From positions 1 to 64,000 of the forward strand of contig JAKAOH010000002.1 in assembly GCA_021812285.1 (NCBI GenBank): a stretch of DNA of 64,000 nucleotides, given 5' to 3'. This DNA is from Acidobacteriota bacterium (GTDB lineage: Bacteria > Acidobacteriota > Terriglobia > Acidiferrales > UBA7541). Shown here in pieces: positions 16,607 through 25,515 of this stretch. The notes beneath the pieces were generated by a model. It made no database searches. It was not told the DNA's origin and saw nothing but the letters and a program-made list of their open reading frames with translations. Position 1 is the stretch's first letter; the number at the start of each line of letters is the position of its first letter. The position numbers and the translations under genes were made by a program.

Positions 16607-19600
16607 TCAATCTTGCGGGCGCGTGGGCGCGACGCCCGAAATATTCTCCTTGGCCATCAGGCGGTTGAACGCCGGCAGGTCGCTTGTCAGCACGGCGTGC
16701 CAGCGGGCGCTGATTTCCGTCATCTGCCTCTCGTAAATCCCGTACATGACGAGTTCCTGCACCGTGGGCGCGTCGTCGGATGACGAAACGGCGTATTCGA
16801 GATAGGCGAGTTTGCCGCTGAGCTTGGTTGGGTAATTGATCAGGTCTTCGCTCGCGGTTCCCTTCGATTGATAGAGATCGTCCTCAATCGCGTCGAGTTT
16901 TGTTTGAAGAGCCTTGGATGCGGCGACCACATTTGCGGCCCGAGCGTTCGCGGCCAGTCGTTCGTCGAGAGCCTTGAGTTGGGCGCGCAGGCTTTCGATT
17001 TCGAGCACGATCGTGTGGTCCTGGCCGCTCAGATCGCGCAGCTTCAGCATCAGGGCGAACTGCTTTTGCATATCGGCCATGGTCGCTTTTTCGCGAGGAT
17101 CGGCGAGCACTTCGATGGGCTGCGTATAGGTCTGGCCGCCGACGGTCAATCGGGCTTCGTAATGGCCGGGCAGCGCAATCGGATCGGCGGGACCCGGTTC
17201 GGAATAGACCTCGCAGGCGATTTTCACCGGATGCTCGTAGCGGAGATTCCAGACGAAGCGGTTGAGCCCCGCCTTGGCGGGCAGTATGGTCACGCGGCGC
17301 GGCGGAAAGACGCGTGGAACGGGACAAACCGGCGGCTTGCGTTTTTTGCTGGAAAACTCTCGGACCACGTTGCCGCGGCTATCGAGGATTTCGAGCGTGA
17401 TCAGCGTTTTCGGCTTCGATTGCAATTCGTAATCCAGAATTACCCCCACGGGAGGACTCATACCGACTTGCGCGTTGTGCATGAGGAACGATCCGCCGCC
17501 GTGCAGGCGATACGCGGCCGCGGGATGGAAGAAATGAACGGGTTGCGCGAGGGTTTGCGCGGTCATTTGGCGCAGGGGCGAAATGTCGTCGAGGATCCAG
17601 AACGACCGGCCGTGCGTGGCGATCACCAGATCGTTGCGTTTCACCACCAGATCACGGACGGGAACGACGGGCAGATTCAGATGCAAAGGCTGCCACAAGG
17701 CGCCGTCGTTGAAGGAGACGTAGACGCCGCGCTCGGTTCCGGCGAAGAGAAGGCCGGGCCGCTTGGGATCTTCTCGAACCACGTGGATGAACGCGCCATT
17801 CGGAATGCCGTTGGTGATGGAAGTCCACGTTTTGCCGTAGTCGGTGGTTTTCCAGATGTAGGGTTTCAGGTCGCCGAGTTTGTACCGATTCACGGCGGCG
17901 TAGGCGGTACCCGGCGCTTCGGGCGATGCATCGATCAGGCTCACTTTGCTCCACGCGGGCAAATCCTTGGGCGTGACGTTTTGCCAGTGCGCGCCGCCAT
18001 CGCGCGTGATCCAGATGAGGCCGTCGTCCGTGCCGACCCAGATGAGCCCCTTCGCGAGCGGCGAGGGCGCAATCGTGTAGATCACGTCGTAATATTCGGC
18101 GCTGGTCTGGTCCCAGGTAATTGGGCCACCGGAAATGCCCTGTTTGGACTTGTCGTTCCGCGTGAGATCGGGGCTGATCACTTTCCAGTTGGAGCCGCCG
18201 TTGGTCGTTTCGAAAAGGACCTGGCTCGCGTAATAGAGCACGTTCGGATTTTGTGGGGAAAAGGCCAGCGGCATCGTCCACGTGAAGCGGTATTTCCAGG
18301 CGGAGGCGGGCAAGCCATCAACGCCCATGGGCCAGGGCGAGATTTCCCTCCCGATTCCAGTCTTCTTATTGAAGCGGGAAAGCATGCCCAGATAGCCGCC
18401 GGCGTAAACGATATCGGGATTTGTGGGATCGGGAACAACGTAGCCGCTCTCGCCGCCGCCGACGCTGTACCAATCCTTGTCGGTAATCGCGCCGTGCGCG
18501 GTCTGGCTGGGAATCGAAACGGTGGAATTATCCTGCTGCGCGCCGTAGAGGCAGAAGAAAAAGCGATTGTCCACCGAGACGTGGTAGAACTGCGCAGTGG
18601 GCTGATTATCGAGCGTGCTCCACGTCTTGCCGCCATCCTCGGAAATCGTCGCGCCGCCGTCGTTGCCCAGAATCATTCGCCGGGGATCGGTGGGGTCGAT
18701 CCAGAGCCTGTGATTATCGGCATGAGGCGCGCGAACGAGCTCCCAGCGATGACCGCCGTCAATCGAGCGCCAGACGCGAACGTTTAGGACGTAGATCGTA
18801 TCGGTATTTTTCGGATCGGCATAGATGCGCATGAAATACCACGGCCGCTGGAGCAGGCGGTGATCGCCGGTGACGAACGTCCAGTGCTCGCCCGCGTCGC
18901 GGGAAACGTAGATGCCGGCCTTTTTCGCTTCGATCAGTGCGTAGACGGTGTTGCCGTCGGCGCCGACGGCAAGACCGATGCGGCCCAGAATTCCCGTGGG
19001 CAAGCCGTGGCCTTTCAGCTGCGTCCAGGTGCGGCCTTCATTGGTGGATTTGTAGATGCCGCTGCCGGGACCGCCGCTCGTGAAGCTCCAGGGCGTGCGG
19101 AGTTCCTGATAAAGCGCGGCGTAGACGATGCGCGGATTTTGCGGATCGAAGGCCAAATCCACGGCGCCGGTTTTGTCGTCTTTGTAGAGTACTTTCGTCC
19201 ACGTTTTTCCGCCGTCGCTCGTACGGAATACGCCGCGCTCGGCGTTCGGGCCGAAAGCGTGACCGATCGCGGCGACGAGAACGAGATCGGGATTGCGCGG
19301 ATCCACAAGGATGCGGGCGATGTGGCGCGTATCCTCCAGTCCGGTGTGCTTCCACGTTTTTCCGCCGTCGGTGGATTTCCACATGCCGTCGCCGTAGCTG
19401 ATGTCGCTGCGCAGATCGCCTTCGCCCGTTCCCACGTAGATGACGTTGGGATCGGACGGCGCGACGGCGAGCGCGCCGATCTCCTCAAGATGGGCTTTAT
19501 CGGAAATGGGCGTCCAGGTGAGGCCCGCGTTTTCCGTTTTCCAAACGCCGCCGGCCACCGCGCCCATGTAGAAAACGCGCGAATTGCCGGGAATGCCGGA

Positions 19601-19771
19601 AACGGCTTCCACGCGGCCGCCGCGGAATGGGCCAACGAGGCGCCATTTCATCCCGGCCAGAGAATCCTTGGCGAGCGTTTGCGCGCGGACCGAACCACCA
19701 AGCGCGAATGCCGAAGCAAAGAGCGCGAGGGCGAACACCAGATTTGCATGACGCGAAAAAATATTACGCAT
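16607..19771 (-). CDS. Secreted BNR/VPS10 (sortilin-like) beta-propeller protein
   Basis: 1054 residues with a clear signal peptide (LVFALALFASAFALGGSVRAQ). Repeated Asp-box/BNR elements of the form S-x-D-G-G-x-x-W occur throughout the first 700 residues (STDGGKTWKH, TSDGGKTW, SEDGGKTW, TRDGGAHW), typical of VPS10/sortilin N-terminal propellers and glycosidase-like propellers. Residues 750-1000 contain beta-rich and coiled segments. These proteins are abundant in Acidobacteria and other soil bacteria and are usually annotated as glycosyl hydrolase, but I see no sialidase catalytic arginine triad, so an enzymatic role is not supported. It is monocistronic, with 225 bp before the next minus-strand gene upstream. 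Confidence 0.88.
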   Translation of the reverse strand: MRNIFSRHANLVFALALFASAFALGGSVRAQTLAKDSLAGMKWRLVGPFRGGRVEAVSGIPGNSRVFYMGAVAGGVWKTENAGLTWTPISDKAHLEEIGALAVAPSDPNVIYVGTGEGDLRSDISYGDGMWKSTDGGKTWKHTGLEDTRHIARILVDPRNPDLVLVAAIGHAFGPNAERGVFRTSDGGKTWTKVLYKDDKTGAVDLAFDPQNPRIVYAALYQELRTPWSFTSGGPGSGIYKSTNEGRTWTQLKGHGLPTGILGRIGLAVGADGNTVYALIEAKKAGIYVSRDAGEHWTFVTGDHRLLQRPWYFMRIYADPKNTDTIYVLNVRVWRSIDGGHRWELVRAPHADNHRLWIDPTDPRRMILGNDGGATISEDGGKTWSTLDNQPTAQFYHVSVDNRFFFCLYGAQQDNSTVSIPSQTAHGAITDKDWYSVGGGESGYVVPDPTNPDIVYAGGYLGMLSRFNKKTGIGREISPWPMGVDGLPASAWKYRFTWTMPLAFSPQNPNVLYYASQVLFETTNGGSNWKVISPDLTRNDKSKQGISGGPITWDQTSAEYYDVIYTIAPSPLAKGLIWVGTDDGLIWITRDGGAHWQNVTPKDLPAWSKVSLIDASPEAPGTAYAAVNRYKLGDLKPYIWKTTDYGKTWTSITNGIPNGAFIHVVREDPKRPGLLFAGTERGVYVSFNDGALWQPLHLNLPVVPVRDLVVKRNDLVIATHGRSFWILDDISPLRQMTAQTLAQPVHFFHPAAAYRLHGGGSFLMHNAQVGMSPPVGVILDYELQSKPKTLITLEILDSRGNVVREFSSKKRKPPVCPVPRVFPPRRVTILPAKAGLNRFVWNLRYEHPVKIACEVYSEPGPADPIALPGHYEARLTVGGQTYTQPIEVLADPREKATMADMQKQFALMLKLRDLSGQDHTIVLEIESLRAQLKALDERLAANARAANVVAASKALQTKLDAIEDDLYQSKGTASEDLINYPTKLSGKLAYLEYAVSSSDDAPTVQELVMYGIYERQMTEISARWHAVLTSDLPAFNRLMAKENISGVAPTRPQD

Positions 19772-19995
19772 AAGTCCTCCCGGAAATCGCGCATACGAAA
19801 GCGAAAGACAGCGGCGACGCCGCCCTTGTTAACAGAAATAGTCAGGGAACCGCAAGTGGAGAAACGCCAAGCGATGGTGAGAGTGTCCGCCTTCGCCTAG
19901 GCTTCAGCGGGCATGAGGCACGGGAACTGGAATTTCAAACCCGCAAGAGAGAAACTCGGCAGACGGAATTCCGGCGCCGGGAAAATGCGAGAAGC

Positions 19996-20409
19996 CTATT
20001 GCAGCGGGATGCGGGGATCGGTGGGATCGTCGGTGGAGGTTTCGCGGCGACGGGCATCACCGGGACCGTCGGAGTCGGCGCGGATCAGGATGATGTCGCG
20101 AATGCGCGTGGTGACCACGCGATTGCCGAATTCGAGGAACAGGCCGCGAGCGGCGACGATATCCTGCTTGATCGCGGTGCCACCCCAGGTGCAGCCGTTG
20201 ATAGTGATTTCCTCGCCGGAGATGCCGTTGCGCTCGAACCAGCCGCCGGAAACCGCATAGCGGCCGTCGCCGAGCGAGCGAATGGCGTAGATGGAATTTT
20301 TGGTTTCGACGAGCAGGGAATCGCCGCGGAAGAGTTCGTTCTTGCGAACCGATTCCAGTTGGTCGGCGGCTAAGGTCCTGTCGTCAAGCGTCGCGAGCTG
20401 ATCGAGCAT
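19996..20409 (-). CDS. Conserved-looking hypothetical protein
   Basis: About 137 residues from MLDQLATLDDRTL; the track start is 11 codons earlier. It looks like a real soluble protein: an acidic helical N-terminus, then alternating beta segments (IYAIRSLGDGRYAVSGGWFERNG, ITINGCTWGGTAIKQDIVAARGLFLEFGN) and a charged, probably disordered tail rich in Asp, Arg and Pro. No family recognised. Neighbours are the VPS10-like gene downstream and the M61 peptidase upstream, both minus strand, but gaps of about 220 bp on each side argue against tight coupling. The 188 bp between it and the M61 gene contain no feature I can name. Confidence 0.6.
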   Translation of the reverse strand: MLDQLATLDDRTLAADQLESVRKNELFRGDSLLVETKNSIYAIRSLGDGRYAVSGGWFERNGISGEEITINGCTWGGTAIKQDIVAARGLFLEFGNRVVTTRIRDIILIRADSDGPGDARRRETSTDDPTDPRIPLQ

Positions 20410-20630
20410 GCTCTCACCACGAGGCAGGATGGCCCATAGCATACCTCAAAATGGCCTTTTCCGCCCCCACAGGAAATATCTGTTTACTTAGACGCGCCTG
20501 AGGCCCTCCAGGTCGCTTCACGGGGTTCCACAAAACCGTGGTGTTGCCCCTTCCGCCCGGTTGCCTGGAAAAGGTCCGCACGCCCGGCTAATGCGCGTCT
20601 TTCGGGCCGACTCCTATCGGCGGCGCGTGG

Positions 20631-22526
20631 CTATTCGTGCCGGGCGCGCGGGCGCAGGATGTGCGCGTCCAGGTAATCGGACACGTTCGGTTCACGCACC
20701 AGATGCGGGTAGCGCGGACCGCCGTGGTAATCCACTTCGCAATTCTTCAAATAGTTGTCGTTTTCCACCAGCAGATCGATGGGTTTCGTGCTGGTGGAGC
20801 TTTCCTTGATCGCCTGGTTCAGAACCTCGGGCGAAAAGGCGCGGCCGTTGACGGCGATGATTTTCATGCCGGGGCTGACGCCAGCCTTGAACGCGGGGCC
20901 GTTCCAGATGGAATCGAAGACGCTGCCATCGCCGGAAACCGTCAGGCCGATCGAATAGGCGGCATCGGCCATGCCGCGGAAGAATCCGCGACCACCCCCG
21001 GACGGCGTGCTGGTGTAGACGACTTTCCAGCCGCTCGCCTCGATGCCGCCCACGGGAGCGTTGGGCGAAACAGAATCGAGGCGCTCGTGGAAGAAATGAG
21101 CCCAATCGTAGGGAACAATTTCGTTGAGCGCGGCGACGAGTTGATCGAAGGAATAGGGCTTGAGCTGCGGACCTTCGTTCGGGCCGCCGTAGAAGAGGTG
21201 GCAGAAATCATCGAAATTCTTTTTGCCGTGGCTTTCGCGGGCGATGATCGTGGCGACTTCGAGCCACAGCAGATCGCCTTCCTGATAGTAATCGGAGCCG
21301 CGGCGCCAGTTCATCCAGCCGCCGAAGCCGAACATGCCGGGCACCGCACTGGCGGTATCTTGCAGCGGGCGCCAGGTGCGGCCGGGACGGCCGGGGCCGA
21401 GCGAAGCGGCGATGGAAGCGAAATACTGATGGAATTCTTTCTTGGTCCATAAACCGCTGCGCGCGGCGAGAACGTGGCCGAGGTAATCGGTGAGGCCCTC
21501 GTAGACCCAGAGAAGATTGGTTTCTTCAGGAACTTCGTAGTAGGGCGTGCTGAGCGTATTGGGACGGCGGAATTTGCCGTTCCAGGAATGAACGAATTCG
21601 TGCGGGAGGATGCTGCCGACGACGTAAGCGGCGTTGGGGGAAAGCAGGGTGTTCAAGGGTAGGCGGCTGTCGTCGCATTCATGATGTTCGAGGCCGAAAT
21701 GAGCGACGTAGTCGCTGAGCGTGAGCAGGAAGTGGTAATCGCGATAATGGCGCGCGCCGAAGAGCTTTCCCGATTCGGCGACCAGATCTGTCATTTCCTT
21801 CTGCACCTGCGGGCTCATGTCGAGCGCTTCGGGCGTATCGGCGACGATGTCGATTTCGTGGTGAATCGGCTCGCCGGGAGGGGTGAGGTTGATGGCGCGG
21901 TAATACTGACCGGCGATCACCGGAGAATCCACCAGACGATTGAGCACGACGGGCTTGAAGGCGATCGAATCGCCCTGGTCGCTTTCAACGGGAAGCGGCG
22001 TGCCGTACTTCCAGCCCTGGGGAAGGACGAGCTTTGCATGGAAAATCTGGTCCTGGGCGCGAACGCCGGCGAGATAGAGCAGGTTCTGGTTCCAGCTGAC
22101 GACGACCAGTTTGTCGGTGGCGGAAACGCCGGCGGTGTAATGGCCGCCGAAACCGCTCGGCTCGAGGTAATCGAAATGGACGTGAAGCTCGCTGACGCCC
22201 TCAGGGACGGTCAGATGGAACGTGTAAACGTCGAGCAGATCGCGCACCCACGGAATGCGTTTGCCATTCCCGTAGAATTGCAGGCCGGCGACGTTGGCGA
22301 TGGGCCCGTCGGGCTGGTGCTCGCCGGGAATCCATTTCGGGTAATAGAGGGTCAGCGGGCCGGCCTTTACCGGGATCACCATATTCGTGCGAATGACTCG
22401 ATCGGGCGCGTGCGTGGCGTCCACGGTGAGTTGAATTGTGGGACCCGTCTGCGCGAGCAGCGGCGTCGCCGCCAGCAGGAGCAGAGCCACCAAAAATAAA
22501 GACACGCGATTGCGCAATCGCAGCAT
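20631..22526 (-). CDS. M61 family metallopeptidase (glycyl aminopeptidase type) with PDZ domain
   Basis: About 631 residues from MLRLRNRVSLFLVALLLLAA, a signal peptide ending AQ; GAGGAGG sits upstream of this ATG, so the longer track start is rejected. The N-terminal beta domain (residues 30-190) precedes the zinc motif HEFVH near residue 309, and WVYEGLTDY gives the third zinc ligand glutamate. From about residue 520 a PDZ-like domain is visible (GLTVSGDGSVFDSIWNGPAFKAGVSPGMKIIAVNGRAF). M61 enzymes cleave N-terminal glycine or alanine from peptides in the periplasm or outside. It lies upstream of the small hypothetical gene and downstream of the kinase genes on the same strand. Confidence 0.93.
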   Translation of the reverse strand: MLRLRNRVSLFLVALLLLAATPLLAQTGPTIQLTVDATHAPDRVIRTNMVIPVKAGPLTLYYPKWIPGEHQPDGPIANVAGLQFYGNGKRIPWVRDLLDVYTFHLTVPEGVSELHVHFDYLEPSGFGGHYTAGVSATDKLVVVSWNQNLLYLAGVRAQDQIFHAKLVLPQGWKYGTPLPVESDQGDSIAFKPVVLNRLVDSPVIAGQYYRAINLTPPGEPIHHEIDIVADTPEALDMSPQVQKEMTDLVAESGKLFGARHYRDYHFLLTLSDYVAHFGLEHHECDDSRLPLNTLLSPNAAYVVGSILPHEFVHSWNGKFRRPNTLSTPYYEVPEETNLLWVYEGLTDYLGHVLAARSGLWTKKEFHQYFASIAASLGPGRPGRTWRPLQDTASAVPGMFGFGGWMNWRRGSDYYQEGDLLWLEVATIIARESHGKKNFDDFCHLFYGGPNEGPQLKPYSFDQLVAALNEIVPYDWAHFFHERLDSVSPNAPVGGIEASGWKVVYTSTPSGGGRGFFRGMADAAYSIGLTVSGDGSVFDSIWNGPAFKAGVSPGMKIIAVNGRAFSPEVLNQAIKESSTSTKPIDLLVENDNYLKNCEVDYHGGPRYPHLVREPNVSDYLDAHILRPRARHE

Positions 22527-22670
22527 TCCGTCCTCCTCGTTCTCGTTTGTCCCGCGCGTGGGCGCGGAGACCGGCTGTAAAATTGCCCTTTGCCCGCCCG
22601 ATGTTAGACTTCGGGAAAAGCACAAGTCAACGGTTCGATGGCGCCAGGCGGAGCATGAGGCCCACGAGAT

Positions 22671-25421
22671 CTATGGGGTTGAGCGAATGCGGGCGGCCAA
22701 ATCCTTCGTCCAGTTCAGAACCACGCGAAGCTCGGTGGGTGCGGAAGCTTCCGTCAGGCTCTTGATGAAGAAGAAATGTTTGCCGTCGCGCGTGGCATCG
22801 TAGTCGTGACCGGAACTGAAATAATTGTCCGGGAAAAGCTCATGGGGAGTGCCGGCAGAAAATGTGGGGCTGGTTTGAACCGGTACGGCCATCAGTTTGC
22901 CCGCGTTGCGATAAAAAATTTCCGGGTCTTTTCGCGGCCAAACGGGGCGCATTCCTCCTCCGCTGGATATCTGCCATTTCCCGCCGGCTGCCGCGGCCGG
23001 CTGAACGTAGACTTCCGTACGGCCGGATTCGTTCGATTCGTAGGCGATCCAACGGCTGTCGGGCGAGAACTGAGGGAACCACTCAGCGGCGGGCGTGCGG
23101 AGGAAAACGCGAGGCTTGCCGAGCGGATCGAGCGGGAGGAGGAAAATATCGGGGCCGGTGGCCGGGTCTTCCTGAAAAAAAGCCATAGTGCGACCATCCG
23201 GCGAAAACGAAGACGCGACCGACCAGACGGACGAGCGGGAAAGCAGGCGTTCCTGGCCGCTGCCGTCGGCCGCTTTTTCGTAGATTCCCCAGCGGCCATT
23301 ACGGAGCGAGGTGTAGACGACGTTCTTACCATCGGCGGTCCAGAAGGGGTCGCGATTGTCGTCCTGGAAAGTGAGCCGGGCCAGCGTTTTGCTGGCTATG
23401 TCGAAAGTCCAGACGTTCCAAAGCGAGCCTTCGATGGTGAGGGCGAGGCGGTTGCCGTCGGGAGAGAGCGACAGGTCTTCGTAGGGACGCGGCGACGTGG
23501 AAATCACCTGCGCGTTGCCGCTGCGATCGGTTTCCACAATCTCGCGCTCGGGACGTGTCTCGCCTCCCGGCGCGTAGACGAGCATGCCGCTTTCCGAGAC
23601 GGCGAACTGATCGAACGTGCCGCCTTCGTTATCGACAACGCCGCTGACGAGCGGAACGGCAGGGCCGGCGAGCCGGAGGCTTTTCGCGTCGAACGGAGCG
23701 CCCCAGAGCGTGCCCGCGCGGCCAAAAACCAGATAGCCGGGCGCGACGTAGCCGGGATTGGTGCCGTCCTGGAGGAGCATTTTCAACTTTCGCGTTTTGA
23801 GCGAAAGGACGGCGACACTCGATTGCTGGCCGCCGAATCCGTTCTCAACCGCGACGAGAAGCGATTTGCCATCGGGCAAGACACTGGGCTGGCCAATGGC
23901 AACGGCTCCGGTGCTTTCGTTCGGCGAAATGATGCGCTGGCAATCGCCGCCGTCACCCGAGACGCTCAATAAGGCGCCGAAACCCCCCGAAAAATAGATC
24001 GTGCCGCCGGGAGCCCAGGTGGCGCTGCCGTTTCCGGGAGCGCCGGAGCACAGCACCTGCGGAACGCCGCCAGCAATTGGAATTTTTTCGAGTCTGCCGT
24101 TGGCGAAATAGCCGAGCCATTGGCCGTCGGGCGAAAAAAACGGTGACTGAGCGCTCTCGGTGCCGGGAACCAGCCGAGCGGTGAAATCGCCGAGATCGCG
24201 GATCCAAATATGCGACGAGCCATCCGCGCTGCCGGTGACGTAAGCAATCTGGCGGCCGCTGGGAGCGATGGCGATGCTCGACAGATCGTTGAGGAAAGGA
24301 TGGTCTTGTGGAATCTGGATGCTGAGGGCGAGGGACGTGGTGGGAGCCGTGGGTTTCTGCGTGGCAAACCAGAAGGCGGCGACGATCGCAGCTCCCGCAA
24401 CCAGCCCGACAATGCCCCAAACCAGCGCGCCACGGCGGCGCGCGACGAGCGTGGGAACAGCTTGCATTGCCGATGCGGAGGGTTCGGGCTCGGAGCGACC
24501 GGCGATCGCCTCATCAATGGCGATGCGGGCTTCGCCGATGTCGCGCAGGCGCTGCTTGGGATCTTTTTTCAGGCAGCGGGAGAGAAGATTGCGAATCGAG
24601 CGCGGCGTGGTTTCCGGCAGCGCCGACCAATCCGGCTCCTTCATCACCACGGCGGCGAGAATGTCGGTGACCGTTTCGCCGTCGAAGGCGTGCTTGCCGG
24701 TGAGCATCTCGTACAGCACGCAGCCGAACGCCCAGATATCGGCGCGACGATCGACCGGCTTGCCCTTGGCCTGTTCCGGGGCCATATACGCTGCGGTGCC
24801 GAGGATGATGCCGGCTTGCGTAGCCAGATGGCTGAGCGTGGGCGAAGTGGAGGGATCGGCCGCCGCGGTTTCACCAGCGAGGGCTTTGGCAAGGCCGAAA
24901 TCGAGGATTTTCACCACGCCATCTGGCGTGATTTTGACGTTCGCGGGTTTCAGATCGCGATGAACGATCCCGCGTTCGTGCGCGTATTCCAGGCCTTCGG
25001 AGATTTGTTTGGCAATCGGCAGAGCGTCTTCGAGCGGGATTCCGTTTCCCATCGTAGGGGCAGGTTGGAAACGCACTCCTTGTGTCCCGGACGGGCTTAT
25101 GGAACCTGCCCCTACAAATCCCGCAATTTTCTCCGCTAGGGTCTGGCCTTCGACCAGCTCCATGATGAGCGCATGGACACCGGCGGAATCCTCGAAGCCG
25201 TGAATAGCGGCGATATTCGGATGGTTGAGCGAAGCGAGCAGCTTGGCTTCGCGCTCGAAGCGCGCGAGGCGCTCGGCGTCCGAGGCGAACGCTTCGGGCA
25301 AAACCTTCAGCGCGACTTCGCGCCCGAGCTTCGTATCGCGGGCGCGATACACTTCGCCCATCCCGCCCGCGCCAATCGCGCCAACGATTTCGTAGGAGCC
25401 GATCCTGGTTCCGGGGATCAA
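22671..25421 (-). CDS. Serine/threonine protein kinase with TolB/WD40-type propeller, carrying an in-frame repeat insertion
   Basis: I start it at a TTG giving (M)IPGTRIGSYEIVGAIG, since homologous kinases begin right before this GTR-x-G-x-YE motif; 916 residues. The track start 59 codons upstream adds a basic low-complexity leader. The kinase domain has GAGGMGEVY, VALKVL, HRDLKPANVKI, DFGLAKA and MAPEQAKGKPVDRRADIWAFG. One transmembrane helix follows (GIVGLVAGAAIVAAFWFA), then an extracytoplasmic six-bladed propeller with repeated FSPDGQWLG / SPDGRTMAFF motifs. Within the kinase, between LAEKIAG and GIPLEDALPIA, about 24 extra residues are encoded by a palindromic element (separate entry). 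All catalytic motifs remain, so it is probably active. The gene is tandem with a paralogue upstream, likely by duplication. Confidence 0.9.
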   Translation of the reverse strand: MIPGTRIGSYEIVGAIGAGGMGEVYRARDTKLGREVALKVLPEAFASDAERLARFEREAKLLASLNHPNIAAIHGFEDSAGVHALIMELVEGQTLAEKIAGFVGAGSISPSGTQGVRFQPAPTMGNGIPLEDALPIAKQISEGLEYAHERGIVHRDLKPANVKITPDGVVKILDFGLAKALAGETAAADPSTSPTLSHLATQAGIILGTAAYMAPEQAKGKPVDRRADIWAFGCVLYEMLTGKHAFDGETVTDILAAVVMKEPDWSALPETTPRSIRNLLSRCLKKDPKQRLRDIGEARIAIDEAIAGRSEPEPSASAMQAVPTLVARRRGALVWGIVGLVAGAAIVAAFWFATQKPTAPTTSLALSIQIPQDHPFLNDLSSIAIAPSGRQIAYVTGSADGSSHIWIRDLGDFTARLVPGTESAQSPFFSPDGQWLGYFANGRLEKIPIAGGVPQVLCSGAPGNGSATWAPGGTIYFSGGFGALLSVSGDGGDCQRIISPNESTGAVAIGQPSVLPDGKSLLVAVENGFGGQQSSVAVLSLKTRKLKMLLQDGTNPGYVAPGYLVFGRAGTLWGAPFDAKSLRLAGPAVPLVSGVVDNEGGTFDQFAVSESGMLVYAPGGETRPEREIVETDRSGNAQVISTSPRPYEDLSLSPDGNRLALTIEGSLWNVWTFDIASKTLARLTFQDDNRDPFWTADGKNVVYTSLRNGRWGIYEKAADGSGQERLLSRSSVWSVASSFSPDGRTMAFFQEDPATGPDIFLLPLDPLGKPRVFLRTPAAEWFPQFSPDSRWIAYESNESGRTEVYVQPAAAAGGKWQISSGGGMRPVWPRKDPEIFYRNAGKLMAVPVQTSPTFSAGTPHELFPDNYFSSGHDYDATRDGKHFFFIKSLTEASAPTELRVVLNWTKDLAARIRSTP
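25054..25115. repeat. 62-bp REP-like inverted repeat inserted in the kinase gene
   Basis: Perfect 13-bp arms GTAGGGGCAGGTT (25054-25066) and AACCTGCCCCTAC (25103-25115) enclose 36 bp. The element falls inside the kinase coding region at the loop between the hinge and the next helix and is read through in frame, adding roughly FVGAGSISPSGTQGVRFQ plus a few residues. The tandem paralogue lacks these residues (LRERLSEGPLPLRKACDIA at the same place). The palindrome and the frame are seen directly; calling it a mobilised REP-type element is inference. Confidence 0.8.
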
Positions 25422-25515
25422 GATTCGCCTCTGGCTTCGGCCGCCATGCGCCTCGGGACTCCGCCGGCGCCAGTCGCCGCTGCGACTCCGTGGGGATGCG
25501 CGTGAATACGCGTCT

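Noticed and set aside
20443-20630. Possible structured RNA between the M61 and small hypothetical genes
   Set aside because: Short complementary segments exist but no known class could be matched.
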